A stretch of DNA of 60,407 nt, taken from positions 1-60,407 of the forward strand of contig NZ_AUNI01000003.1 in assembly GCF_000447795.1 (NCBI RefSeq). Reading direction: 5' to 3'. Positions 34,583 through 43,220 of the stretch are shown in pieces. A program made the translations under genes and the position numbers. The stretch is from Bacteriovorax sp. Seq25_V (lineage in GTDB: Bacteria > Bdellovibrionota > Bacteriovoracia > Bacteriovoracales > Bacteriovoracaceae). Each line of letters begins with the position of its first letter. The first letter of the stretch is position 1. The notes below the pieces were generated by a model. That model did not search any database, was not told where the DNA came from, and was given only the letters and a program-made list of their open reading frames with translations.

Positions 34583-35017
34583 ATGGAAACAACTGTGCAT
34601 CGCTATGAAATCCTAATCAACGAAAAACACCTGGACTCTTTTGGCCATGTAAATAATGCTGTCTATCTTGAATTGTACGAAGAGGCCCGTTGGGACCTTA
34701 TAACAAAAGGTGGATGGGGATTAGATCGTATCCAGAGAGATAAGATTGGGCCAGTAATTACATCGCTAAAAATAGATTTTAAGCGTGAGTTAAAAAATAG
34801 AGAAGTTATCACGATTGAGACTTCCTTTGGTGGATTTCGAAATTCTAAAATATCATACCTTGAACAACGAATGCTTAAAGCTGATGGTGCCGTGGCAAAT
34901 ACTATGACAATGGAAGCGGGTCTTTTCGACCTTCGAGAAAGAAAGCTTGTTGATCCAAGTGATGAATGGATGAGAGCTCTTGGTGTTGAAGGTGATTGGC
35001 GAAATTATCTTAAATAA
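34583..35017 (+). CDS. Acyl-CoA thioesterase, 4HBT/YbgC-like
   Basis: The protein has 144 residues. L-D18-S-F-G-H-V-N-N-A-V-Y-L-E is the classical hot-dog thioesterase active site with catalytic Asp18. GGAG lies eight bases before ATG 34583. It hydrolyses an acyl-CoA of unknown chain. It is the only plus-strand gene between two minus-strand exported-protein genes, and its end overlaps the convergent VanY-like gene by 13 bp. Confidence 0.9.
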   Translation: METTVHRYEILINEKHLDSFGHVNNAVYLELYEEARWDLITKGGWGLDRIQRDKIGPVITSLKIDFKRELKNREVITIETSFGGFRNSKISYLEQRMLKADGAVANTMTMEAGLFDLRERKLVDPSDEWMRALGVEGDWRNYLK

Positions 35018-35700
35018 ATATTTTGAATATATTGCTGGAAAATTTTTTCTGCGTGATTTTTAACAATATCAAGCAGAAGAAATTCTTCTGCATTTTGTTG
35101 ATCAAGAAATTCTAAAAAATGTTCCAATGTAAATTCGTTGAAATATCTTTGTGCGACATCAAAATCACTAATATGCCACATTTCTGGCGCGACACCTTCT
35201 TGGTCAACTTCATATGGCCTAAAGAAACCGAGACCGTCTTCTTCTGCAATTATTCTATCGAAGAAGCATTTCATTTTATAAAACATAGCGCCTTCGCTAA
35301 ACTCACCAGGGATTAGCTCGATATGATAACCTTCTGGCCATGTGTTCTTGTCTACTACGTCGATATCCGTACCCCAATGGTGGCGGCTTGTTCCAGGAAG
35401 TGCCGACCAGCGTAAGATTGCAAAAACAACTTCCTCATCCGTTAGTAAATCATAATTTAGTGCAGTACCATTTGAATCAAGGAGAGTCTTTTCTCCACGG
35501 CATTTCTTATTCCATATTGAAAGTTGATTTTCAAAAGATCGAAAAGAGCTTAACACATAGAGATCAATGCCTTCTTGTTTTGCTCTTTCTTTGAGTTTTA
35601 AAAACTTTGGATAGGTTTCTTTATGAAAGAGGCGGCTAGTAATCTCATCTGTGATGAGATGGTCCTCTGTCATTCCGTGAATTTCATTTTTATTCTTCAT
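35005..35700 (-). CDS. VanY-like LAS metallopeptidase (D,D-carboxypeptidase family)
   Basis: From ATG 35700 the protein has 231 residues. Zinc site and catalytic residues: S105-R-H107-H-W-G-T-D112-I-D114 (the S-x-H-x-x-G-x-x-x-D motif with D in place of the usual A) and W175-H176. The preceding S-S-F-R-S-F-x-x-Q is also typical. Such enzymes trim peptidoglycan stem peptides. No signal peptide is visible, which is unexpected for a cell-wall enzyme. The start lies inside the last codons of the 650-residue exported-protein gene (11-nt overlap), so the two are translationally coupled. Confidence 0.9.
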   Translation of the reverse strand: MKNKNEIHGMTEDHLITDEITSRLFHKETYPKFLKLKERAKQEGIDLYVLSSFRSFENQLSIWNKKCRGEKTLLDSNGTALNYDLLTDEEVVFAILRWSALPGTSRHHWGTDIDVVDKNTWPEGYHIELIPGEFSEGAMFYKMKCFFDRIIAEEDGLGFFRPYEVDQEGVAPEMWHISDFDVAQRYFNEFTLEHFLEFLDQQNAEEFLLLDIVKNHAEKIFQQYIQNIYLR

Positions 35701-37642
35701 CAATAATTAACTTTTCACTTCCGTCATCAAAAAGTCTTCTTAGTCCTGATTGATTATACCTTTTAGAAATTACATTCCAAATAGAAGCACTCTTATCTGT
35801 ATTAATATCACTATTTTTATAATCATATTTGACTTGTCCTTCTTGCGCAACATCAGAAAAACTTAACACGCTACTTGTATTGTTTGATGAATCAAAATTC
35901 CAATTAGTTTTTGCCTTCGCCTTTGTACTTCCTCTTCTTTTTGAAGAGCTAAGCTTTGGTTGAATAGTTTTAACTGAAGCTGTTGCTGACTGTAGAGCTT
36001 CTGTATTTGGTCTAATTTCTGCCATTCTTAAAGAAGGTGGGTTGTAAAGTGCAACACGATTTCCTGATTCTGAAGCAGCACTCTTGGCCTTGCTCAAGAT
36101 ATCATTTGATATTTCATCAACTGACTTTCCTGTTTGTTTTTTTACCATAGGAGAAATTTTGGAAAGTAGGGCCGACTTCGCTTTCTTTGCAATAGCTGCT
36201 TGCGCATCAAGATCTGATTCAACCGCGCCTGAGCTTGAGTTCCCTTGATTAAGACTTTCAACACCACTTACTGCTGCTCCAATATTCATCGGGCCGAGGC
36301 CTGAAAATGCACCTGAAGGCATGTTAATTTTCATACAGGCATTTTCACCACTTTTATTTTTCATTCTCTTACACTGACATCCAGGATCAAATTTTCCATC
36401 AACATAAACACAACCTTTTGCTGCTGCAAGGCCTGATCCTCGAAGAGCATCTTCTGATTCTGCCCATAGGCTATCAGGTGTTTTCCATAGATTTTGGCAA
36501 GTCTGCGAGTTTGTGCGGTTAGGATTTTTTGCTCCCTTATCTGTATAGCAGTAACAATAAGGCTTAGAAAGATCCTCTCTTCCATCTGGGCAGTAGTTAG
36601 AAATACTTGCCATGTACTTCTCTCGTAAATCCTGAATCATTCCCACGTTACTTTCCGCTTCTTTTGCTTTCTTTGCCATTTCAGATGATAAGGCAAAAGA
36701 CTGAACTGCAGCTATACCACCTGCCGCAATAACTCCGATAGGGGTGTCAAGAAATTTGGATACATAACTAAGACCATCCCCAACACTTCCTGCAATTTTA
36801 GAGATGCCTGAAGGAGCAGGAGCTTCTCCTGCTGGTTGTGTTTCGGTAGCTTTTATTTGGTCAGTCGGCTTTGCGTCTGAGCCTGCTCCGGCTTCCCCGC
36901 CACTGTCAGCAGTTGTGTCGCTTTCTTCACTCTTACTACAAGGCTCAGTGAACGCTCCACCTTTTTGATATGCTTCGTAAACGGCCATCGCAACAGAAGC
37001 CGTGTAACCAAGGCCTAACATCTGATAGAGTTTCTTATTGTCTTTTGCATACTTGCCAAGATAATTTTGTTCTTTCTCAAGATAATCAAATGCTGTTAGT
37101 TGAGCATCTTTCATTGTATCTTTTTCCGATGCTTCTTTATTAAACTCATCGGCCATCTTTTTTACATCTTTTTCTACATCATCCTCAAAAGCGACGTTCT
37201 TCACAAATCCTGCGAGTGAAGTTGCCCCAAAGATTTTTGTAGACCAACAGCTGCTCTTCCAAGAGCTTGCGCCAAAGACTTGCCAAACAGCAAGAGAGGC
37301 AAAGAGACCCGACTCAATTGTTTGAAGAGTTTTCCCTTTTGTAACATCTGAGCTATTAACATCATCTCCATACTTATTTCTTGTTTTCTTTTCCTGATCT
37401 TTTGCCGCTTTTTCATAACATGAAGCTCTTTGCTCTGAAGCAAGTTCTTCACATGCTTTATATTCTGCCTGATTTTTTAATGTTGATTCTGTAGAAACGC
37501 ATCTATTTAATGCGGTATCGAAGCGCTGACCCTGCGGACAATCTGTAGAAGAGCCCTCATCTGCGCCAACTTGAAAAGATATTAGGAGCAGGTTAAGTAC
37601 CAAAGATATTTGTAAATACTTACGAATTTTATTATGCTTCAT
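35690..37642 (-). CDS. Large exported Cys-containing protein with shared C-terminal motif
   Basis: The protein has 650 residues. AAGGA precedes ATG 37642 and the signal peptide is cleaved near Q-V-G-A (27). Next comes C-P-Q-G-Q-R-F-D-x-x-L-N-R-C-V, a small disulfide loop as in secreted Cys-rich repeats, then a charged helical region (55-100) and possible membrane or amphipathic helices near 108-145 and 305-325. A Cys cluster follows (about 350-435, with Y-C-Y-C and C-Q-C-K-R), then an Ala/Ser-rich part, and a C-terminal S-I-W-N-V-I-S-K-R-Y...R-R-L-F (620-638). The tail matches the 833-residue protein. Unknown family; exported. Coupled to the VanY-like gene. Confidence 0.82.
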   Translation of the reverse strand: MKHNKIRKYLQISLVLNLLLISFQVGADEGSSTDCPQGQRFDTALNRCVSTESTLKNQAEYKACEELASEQRASCYEKAAKDQEKKTRNKYGDDVNSSDVTKGKTLQTIESGLFASLAVWQVFGASSWKSSCWSTKIFGATSLAGFVKNVAFEDDVEKDVKKMADEFNKEASEKDTMKDAQLTAFDYLEKEQNYLGKYAKDNKKLYQMLGLGYTASVAMAVYEAYQKGGAFTEPCSKSEESDTTADSGGEAGAGSDAKPTDQIKATETQPAGEAPAPSGISKIAGSVGDGLSYVSKFLDTPIGVIAAGGIAAVQSFALSSEMAKKAKEAESNVGMIQDLREKYMASISNYCPDGREDLSKPYCYCYTDKGAKNPNRTNSQTCQNLWKTPDSLWAESEDALRGSGLAAAKGCVYVDGKFDPGCQCKRMKNKSGENACMKINMPSGAFSGLGPMNIGAAVSGVESLNQGNSSSGAVESDLDAQAAIAKKAKSALLSKISPMVKKQTGKSVDEISNDILSKAKSAASESGNRVALYNPPSLRMAEIRPNTEALQSATASVKTIQPKLSSSKRRGSTKAKAKTNWNFDSSNNTSSVLSFSDVAQEGQVKYDYKNSDINTDKSASIWNVISKRYNQSGLRRLFDDGSEKLIIDEE

Positions 37643-37745
37643 ACTTTTTCCTTAAAATTCTATTCCTCTTCTAGTATAAGAGCTAAAGTGGCGTCGGGTC
37701 TATGGCCGCTATTTGTACAAATTGTATTAAATAATCGGAATTATT

Positions 37746-38339
37746 ATGTTTTTACTTAAGTTTTTGCGAAATATTACCCTCTCGATCATTGTATTTGGTT
37801 GCCTGAATATTGTGGCAAGAGATTACCAAGACTTACAAGTAGGGGATGTCCTACTTCTTGATCTCGACTGCTACTCATGTCAGAGAATTGAGGATGAGAC
37901 TTTTGGTCCTTACTCTCATTCAGGAATAGTTGTTGAGGTTAATGGGGAGCTGGTTATCGCTCAGGCCTTATCGACAGTGCATCACTTAAGAGTGTCAGCA
38001 TTTCTTAAGTTCTCTCCAAAGAAAGCACTACACTTACGACCGAAGAAAATGACAAATTCGAAGCAAAAAAATCTTAGTCATAATTATATGAATAAGTTTT
38101 ATGGAGCTGAATTTGATCATGACTTCTTATGGGATAATGATTCATTTTATTGTTCTGAATTTTTATTTAAGTTGCTAGACTCTGTAAACGTTTTGAGTGA
38201 CTTAAAAGCGCTTCCTATGAACTTTGAAAGAAATTATGATTTTTGGAATATTTATTTTGATCACGGTGTCCCACAAGGGGAGATTGGAATTTCTCCAAAT
38301 GACTTCTATAGAAGTTCAGATTTTGAAATTTTAAATTAA
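37746..38339 (+). CDS. YiiX/YebB-like papain-fold hydrolase (NlpC/P60-related)
   Basis: The protein has 197 residues. It has an N-terminal signal (about 1-24). D-L-Q-V-G-D-V-L-L-L-D-L is the usual start of the fold, followed by S-H58-S-G-I-V with the catalytic His, and later F-Y-C136-S-E-F with the catalytic Cys. His before Cys is the circularly permuted order of the YiiX/DUF830 group. Such enzymes cleave peptidoglycan peptides or acyl bonds. It is divergent from the 650-residue exported protein (about 100 bp between starts). Confidence 0.87.
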   Translation: MFLLKFLRNITLSIIVFGCLNIVARDYQDLQVGDVLLLDLDCYSCQRIEDETFGPYSHSGIVVEVNGELVIAQALSTVHHLRVSAFLKFSPKKALHLRPKKMTNSKQKNLSHNYMNKFYGAEFDHDFLWDNDSFYCSEFLFKLLDSVNVLSDLKALPMNFERNYDFWNIYFDHGVPQGEIGISPNDFYRSSDFEILN

Positions 38340-39151
38340 AATGTAAGAGGGGAAAGCTTCCCCTCTATCTCAACTTTCTTGGATTTATCTTTTAGACAAT
38401 TTAAAAAATCATTCTGTGAATTAAAGTTACAAATTTTAAGGGCCTGATTAAGCGCTTTGGCCACTGCATATGAAGAGCCTGTAAAAAGATCATTTTCACC
38501 TTTAAAAGGAAAGAAATAGCTTACATGCTCTTGGTACTTATTTTTCTTATCGACATAGGCCGTATCATATTTCGTTTTTGGATAGTAATCACTAATAATT
38601 AATATATTCTTATTACTTTTTACTAGTTCTTGTGGGAATAGTTTATGTTCCTCTCTAATCCACTGATCTTGAACACCACTTGCTACAAATACAATATTTT
38701 TGAGATCTATTTTTTGGAGTGAAATACTCTTAAGAAAAGGCAAGCCTGCAGCAATCAGAAAGATATCTGTTCTCTTTAGTCGTTCAGTAGAAAATGCATT
38801 TTGCCAGTAAATCTCTTTCTGTCTTTTATCTGCATCAAAAACAATTAGTGGCTCAATTATTATTTCTTGTTCAACGTTCTTAATAAGAGTCTCTAGTACT
38901 CTTTGACCATGGAATCTTCTGTCGCGGGTGTTCTCTTTAGCACAGTCAAGCTTTAAAGATTTAGTCAGATCCGTCACATCTAAAATGGTTATGTTTTTAT
39001 GCGGTTTAAGCCTTTGTGGGCAAAAGCCTGTGTCGATGACTGTGATATGTACTTTGGAATAAATTGGTTTTGAAAAAAGAAGAGCGAGTACTACAAAGAG
39101 TACTCGCTTAATTAATTTATTTTTGTAATCTGTATGGTTTATGGTGTCCAT
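38336..39151 (-). CDS. Degenerate small subtilase-like (S8) exported protein
   Basis: The protein has 271 residues with an N-terminal signal (hydrophobic 17-31). The subtilisin triad is recognisable in order: V-I-D40-T-G, H81-G-Q-R-V, and G-S-S227-Y-A-V-A-K-A. The oxyanion Asn expected in the A-G-N segment is absent: the corresponding strand reads V-A-S-G-V (156-160). Only about 230 mature residues remain against about 275 or more in typical S8 domains, and no propeptide is evident. It may be a weak protease or a peptide-binding pseudo-enzyme. ATG 39151 lies 35 nt inside the end of the 1107-residue protein gene, indicating coupling. Confidence 0.78.
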   Translation of the reverse strand: MDTINHTDYKNKLIKRVLFVVLALLFSKPIYSKVHITVIDTGFCPQRLKPHKNITILDVTDLTKSLKLDCAKENTRDRRFHGQRVLETLIKNVEQEIIIEPLIVFDADKRQKEIYWQNAFSTERLKRTDIFLIAAGLPFLKSISLQKIDLKNIVFVASGVQDQWIREEHKLFPQELVKSNKNILIISDYYPKTKYDTAYVDKKNKYQEHVSYFFPFKGENDLFTGSSYAVAKALNQALKICNFNSQNDFLNCLKDKSKKVEIEGKLSPLTF

Positions 39152-42100
39152 TTTTACTTGTTAGTTTCCCATGTAGACCTTTATCAAACTTCTTAAGGTT
39201 ACTCATTTTACCATCGATTTCACTTAGTGGACCAACGATTTTCTTAAATAACTTTTTGAATGTAAATAGTCTCTTTGTAACTGCAGATCTCATCTCTTTT
39301 TCAAATGGTTTGTGTTCCTCTAAACCTTCTTTTAAAGAGTGGTATAAGTTATGAGCTGCTAGGTATAAACCAACATTCGACTTATCCGCTTGTTTTCCAA
39401 GATTGCTATTGATCTTATTATGCAATAAATTTTTATCATCAGCAACTAAGTCCGCAATATCCTTGTCTCCAAAAATACCGATTGATTCATCGTACATTTT
39501 GTTAACTTGGAATACCTCGTCGAAAGCTCTAAGCGCTACAGCTTCCATCTTCTTCTTCGTGACATCACTTGAGAAGTAGTTATTACCATCAACAGTTGCT
39601 TTAACATCTGCGATCATATTATCATTTGATTTTGCAAGTGTTTTTGCAACTTCTAGTTCACCTTTGTAGTTTCTCTCGTCTGCTTGAATAACTGCAATGT
39701 GTGACTTTAAGTTCTTGTTCATTCTATTGTTTGCAAAAAGCACTTTTGACTTTTCAGAGTTTCCTGCAAAGTGGAATTCTAACTGATTCGCATCTTTGAA
39801 GATTGTCTGATGTCTCTTGAATCTTTCTAGTCCGTTTTGGTCAAGTGTTACAATCGCAAGTTCTTCTGAGTTTCTTATCATGTTTTCGATTGTTTCTGTC
39901 ACTTTTCCCATAGTGTTAACAAGTAGTGCTTTTCCTTTGAGTCCATTTTGTAAAACTTGATCGTTTGCTGTTCTTACAGTTGTATCAAGAATACCAACTT
40001 TGTCTAAACCACCATTTTCAGAAAGCAAGTCTTGTATTTCTCTTAGTGAGTCTGAAGCATCAGCAACAATGATTACATCTTTTGAGGCATCAAGGGCCTC
40101 TTTTGCTACTACTGAAAGTGCTTGACCTAGCTCACCAACAATTACACCATCTTTTTCAAGGTATGCAGTAATATTAATTGGCTTATAAGCTTGATCTCTA
40201 TCTTTTACTGAGATTACTGCATCTGTAAGAGTCTTTGAATCTGTTAGATTTCTAATATCGGCAAACTCTTTTGAGATCACACCGTCAGTGTCAGAGTGAA
40301 TAACAACTTTTACATTGTCATAAACTTTCTTAGAATTGTTTTCAACTTGAACTCTTAGACCGATTGATTTTGATCTAATAAGCTCTCCAGAAAGTCCAAG
40401 TCTTGACATTGCTATTGGGTATCTTACTTGACCGTTTGTTATGTTATCACTCTCAAGAATTCCATCTTTAGAAGATGTAAAGTGTCTCGCTTCAATTTCA
40501 TTTGCAGCACTAGCTGTAATGATTACTTGGTCATTATCAATACTTCCAAGTTTAGAAGAAACGAGTCCTTTAGCAACAGCTGTGATTGTTGCTGTTGTTT
40601 GCCCTGGGATTGTTCCTAGGTTATATCCTTGTCCATTTATAAATACTTTTACATCTGTTTTTTCTGCGGCACCAAAGTTTGATATTTTGATATCATAAAC
40701 CTTGTTTTCTCCAGGAGCAAAAATTCCATCTTCCGAACCAACTCCATTAATACCAACCTCTCTAACTTTGATTGAATCAACTTTTAATACCGAAGACTTA
40801 GTGTAAACTTCGCTAACTTTTGTAAACTCAGAAGCACGGTTTTGTTCTTTTATTGTAGGGTAGTTTGCATTGTAAGTAGCCTCACTCGCTTCGGCCCTTG
40901 AATCTTGCTCAATTCTTGAGTACTCCGCTTGGTAACTCGTTGCTCTTGAGTTTTCGAAAGATACTTTATAATCTGTTGAGTTAGTGTCTGGAGAGTTAAA
41001 TGTTTGTTCTTCAGCTCTAGCTCTTGCAGCATTCTTATGTCCAGCGTAGTCTCTATTAAATGCATAGCTCTTAGCTTCGTTGAATGTTTGCTGTCTTAGT
41101 TGCGGATAGTCTCTATCTGCAAAGTTTCTGAACATTATTTCATACTGACGTGAGTAGTAGTCACTATATACTTTTTCAATTACATCATTGAAATGTCTTC
41201 TATGCGTTCTGTTATATGAAAATTCATAACCATCTTTGTAAGCTTCTTTTAAGATTGCTTCTTTATAAGAGCCTCTGTCGTTATATCTATTTCCTCTTCC
41301 TCTGCTATCTGGATAAGTTGGAGTTGTTCTTCCAAAAGCACCTGAAAACGCTCCTCCAAGTAGAACGTCTTTTAATTTCATTGATTCATATTTTGTAATT
41401 GCCTGAGAAGCCCCAAGGTTCTTTCCATCATTTGATCCATTTTGAAGCGCTCTGTTCATCCCTTCTTTGCTACCTCTTGCGGCACCTACAGATGAAGCAT
41501 CAGATGCTTGAGCTTGAGATACACCAGTAGTTGTTCCGTCAGTTGAACCTCTTCTTCTATTTCCTGAGATCGTACCTTCTCTGCTTCCGTCAATACTACC
41601 TTGATCAAGAGCATCTCTTGCACCTACTGAATCTCCTTCGGCCTGTGCTTGAGCACGTACTCTTTGTCTTCCTTCTTTTGTTCCATCTTGTTCACCATCA
41701 AGAGAACCATCCCTTGTTCCATAGAGAGAACCAAGTTCTTGTGCTAGGTCAGTTGCATCTTCAATTGCATTGTCTTGCCCTCTGCTACTACCTGCGTGGT
41801 TAGTTCTAAGAATTTGAATAACAATTTTTCTCTTATATTCGTTTCTTCTCTCTCTTGATTTTGCATGCGCTTCTGAAAGTCTTGCTGCGATTTCTTCAAG
41901 CTTCTTTGTCTCAACCTTTACCTGTGCAATTTTTTCATTTGATACTTTATTGGCCTGTTCATTAGAAGCCTTGATTGATTGGATTTCTGTAAGACGTGCT
42001 TCAATTGTATTAACTTCAGCAACTACTTTATCAAGCTCAACTTGAAGAGCTGCTTTCTTTGACTCATCTGAAGTTAGTTGGATTTGCTTCTTTAAAGATT

Positions 42101-42440
42101 GAACTCTAAGGCCAATCTTAAACTTTTCCTTGAGCTTTAAATTAGATTCTTCATCAAGTTGCTTATTTTGTGCCTGACGAGTTTGAATCGCTTTTTCCTC
42201 ATCAGCAATTATTTTTCTAAATGGTTTTACATTTTCATTAGCTTCATCAGCTCTTTTTTTCGTTTCTTCAACTGAGTTTTCAAGCTTTTCAAGATTTGGA
42301 TCTTGGCTAAATTTGAATGAAGGGTTTCCTCTGTAATATTCCTTCCAATTTTCAACGATATTTCTATCTTGTTCAAAGTTTTTTGCAAGTGCTAGCGGTG
42401 ACATTGCTAAGAGTGGAAAAAGTAGAAGTGCTGTTTTCAT
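39117..42440 (-). CDS. Giant exported coiled-coil/GX3-repeat/CARDB-like protein
   Basis: The protein has 1107 residues, with AAGGA before ATG 42440. The signal peptide is cleaved after A-L-A (19). Coiled-coil occupies 47-205. Residues 237-343 have Gly, or sometimes Ala/Val, at every fourth position (G-x-x-x repeated, e.g. G-T-R-D-G-S-L-D-G), forming a continuous small-residue stripe. A second helical, Tyr/Arg/Ala-rich part follows (about 390-540), then beta domains from about 555 with D-G-I-F-A-P-G-E-N and I-S-N-F-G, as in CARDB adhesion-type modules, then an alpha/beta region (about 780-930) and a basic C-terminus. Probably a long periplasmic or surface fibre-like protein. Unknown family; coupled to the subtilase-like gene. 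Confidence 0.83.
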   Translation of the reverse strand: MKTALLLFPLLAMSPLALAKNFEQDRNIVENWKEYYRGNPSFKFSQDPNLEKLENSVEETKKRADEANENVKPFRKIIADEEKAIQTRQAQNKQLDEESNLKLKEKFKIGLRVQSLKKQIQLTSDESKKAALQVELDKVVAEVNTIEARLTEIQSIKASNEQANKVSNEKIAQVKVETKKLEEIAARLSEAHAKSRERRNEYKRKIVIQILRTNHAGSSRGQDNAIEDATDLAQELGSLYGTRDGSLDGEQDGTKEGRQRVRAQAQAEGDSVGARDALDQGSIDGSREGTISGNRRRGSTDGTTTGVSQAQASDASSVGAARGSKEGMNRALQNGSNDGKNLGASQAITKYESMKLKDVLLGGAFSGAFGRTTPTYPDSRGRGNRYNDRGSYKEAILKEAYKDGYEFSYNRTHRRHFNDVIEKVYSDYYSRQYEIMFRNFADRDYPQLRQQTFNEAKSYAFNRDYAGHKNAARARAEEQTFNSPDTNSTDYKVSFENSRATSYQAEYSRIEQDSRAEASEATYNANYPTIKEQNRASEFTKVSEVYTKSSVLKVDSIKVREVGINGVGSEDGIFAPGENKVYDIKISNFGAAEKTDVKVFINGQGYNLGTIPGQTTATITAVAKGLVSSKLGSIDNDQVIITASAANEIEARHFTSSKDGILESDNITNGQVRYPIAMSRLGLSGELIRSKSIGLRVQVENNSKKVYDNVKVVIHSDTDGVISKEFADIRNLTDSKTLTDAVISVKDRDQAYKPINITAYLEKDGVIVGELGQALSVVAKEALDASKDVIIVADASDSLREIQDLLSENGGLDKVGILDTTVRTANDQVLQNGLKGKALLVNTMGKVTETIENMIRNSEELAIVTLDQNGLERFKRHQTIFKDANQLEFHFAGNSEKSKVLFANNRMNKNLKSHIAVIQADERNYKGELEVAKTLAKSNDNMIADVKATVDGNNYFSSDVTKKKMEAVALRAFDEVFQVNKMYDESIGIFGDKDIADLVADDKNLLHNKINSNLGKQADKSNVGLYLAAHNLYHSLKEGLEEHKPFEKEMRSAVTKRLFTFKKLFKKIVGPLSEIDGKMSNLKKFDKGLHGKLTSKNGHHKPYRLQK

Positions 42441-42644
42441 GCTAATCCTTTTAAACTTTTTGAATCTTCGCCGTATAACTCCTTTATCGGACTCTAGGTT
42501 TCATAAAAGTTATTAAGTTTAAAAGCACTTGGGGCATCCGGCTCCAAATTATTTGCTATTATTGTAGTTACCAGTCAGATTGCCAGAAATTTGATCTCAA
42601 TGGTATTAATTGTTGCGCAGCGTGTAATCTTTTCATTTTGTGTA

Positions 42645-42669
42645 TAAAAAAAGGTCCTTAATAGGACCT
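42645..42669 (-). terminator. Intrinsic terminator of the 112-residue protein gene
   Basis: On the minus strand AGGTCC and GGACCT form a six-pair stem with a TATTAA loop, followed by seven T. The stem overlaps the TAG stop codon at 42668. Confidence 0.85.
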
Positions 42670-43006
42670 AATCTTCATCTTGTGGCATTTTAGCGACTGT
42701 CTTATTCATCTTTACATCTTTCTTCTCGATGAAGAAGTATCTGATGGCATTAACTCCAATCTCTTCGCCTGATTTTAGTTGGATAGCAGCTTCTTTAAGA
42801 ATATCTTCCGCATTACCTCTATATTTATGGGCCTTTGCAAACTCTGATAGGTCATAAAATTCACCATCATATGTTTCAATGGCCATTGCTACTTCTTTTG
42901 CCTTGTCCATCACCTCTGGATCAATTCTCTTGATAGAAGTTTTCGCTTGAGTATTAAATGCAAATACCATTGTTGTTAAAGCGATTAATTTTACTAATGT
43001 TCTCAT
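42668..43006 (-). CDS. Small hypothetical exported protein
   Basis: The protein has 112 residues. GGGAG precedes ATG 43006 and the signal peptide is cleaved near N-T-Q-A (21). The mature 90 residues are helical and charged, without Cys, and end in an acidic Q-D-E-D. Nothing recognisable. It is a single-gene unit with its own terminator. The 227-bp stretch between it and the 1107-residue protein gene contains no other gene that I can support. Confidence 0.78.
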   Translation of the reverse strand: MRTLVKLIALTTMVFAFNTQAKTSIKRIDPEVMDKAKEVAMAIETYDGEFYDLSEFAKAHKYRGNAEDILKEAAIQLKSGEEIGVNAIRYFFIEKKDVKMNKTVAKMPQDED

Positions 43007-43187
43007 TTGTGAACTCCCTAGGCTTAGTCCATGAGAAATTCCTATTCTCAGCTCTTGCCTTTAACCAAACCTCCTATCTGGTAAATTGCCTTCTGATTTA
43101 TATAAAGCAGGAAGCGTGCCAAAAATGATTATAGGTACTTTTCAAGATTTCGATAGTTTACAGATTTTTAAGTGGAGCATTATGGTA

Positions 43188-43209
43188 TCGGGTGCCAATT
43201 GACACCCGA
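43188..43209 (-). other. Seven-pair hairpin after the CaiB-like gene
   Basis: TCGGGTG (43188-43194) and CACCCGA (43203-43209) pair perfectly around an eight-base loop, 11 bases past the stop of the CaiB-like gene. No T-run follows on either strand, so it is more likely an mRNA 3'-end stabiliser or a weak terminator. Confidence 0.4.
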
Positions 43210-43220
43210 GGTGGGGTTAT

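Noticed and set aside
40428-41803. Several plus-strand frames opposite the 1107-residue protein
   Set aside because: They arise from the repetitive antisense codons of the GX3 and Ala-rich regions and have no ribosome sites.
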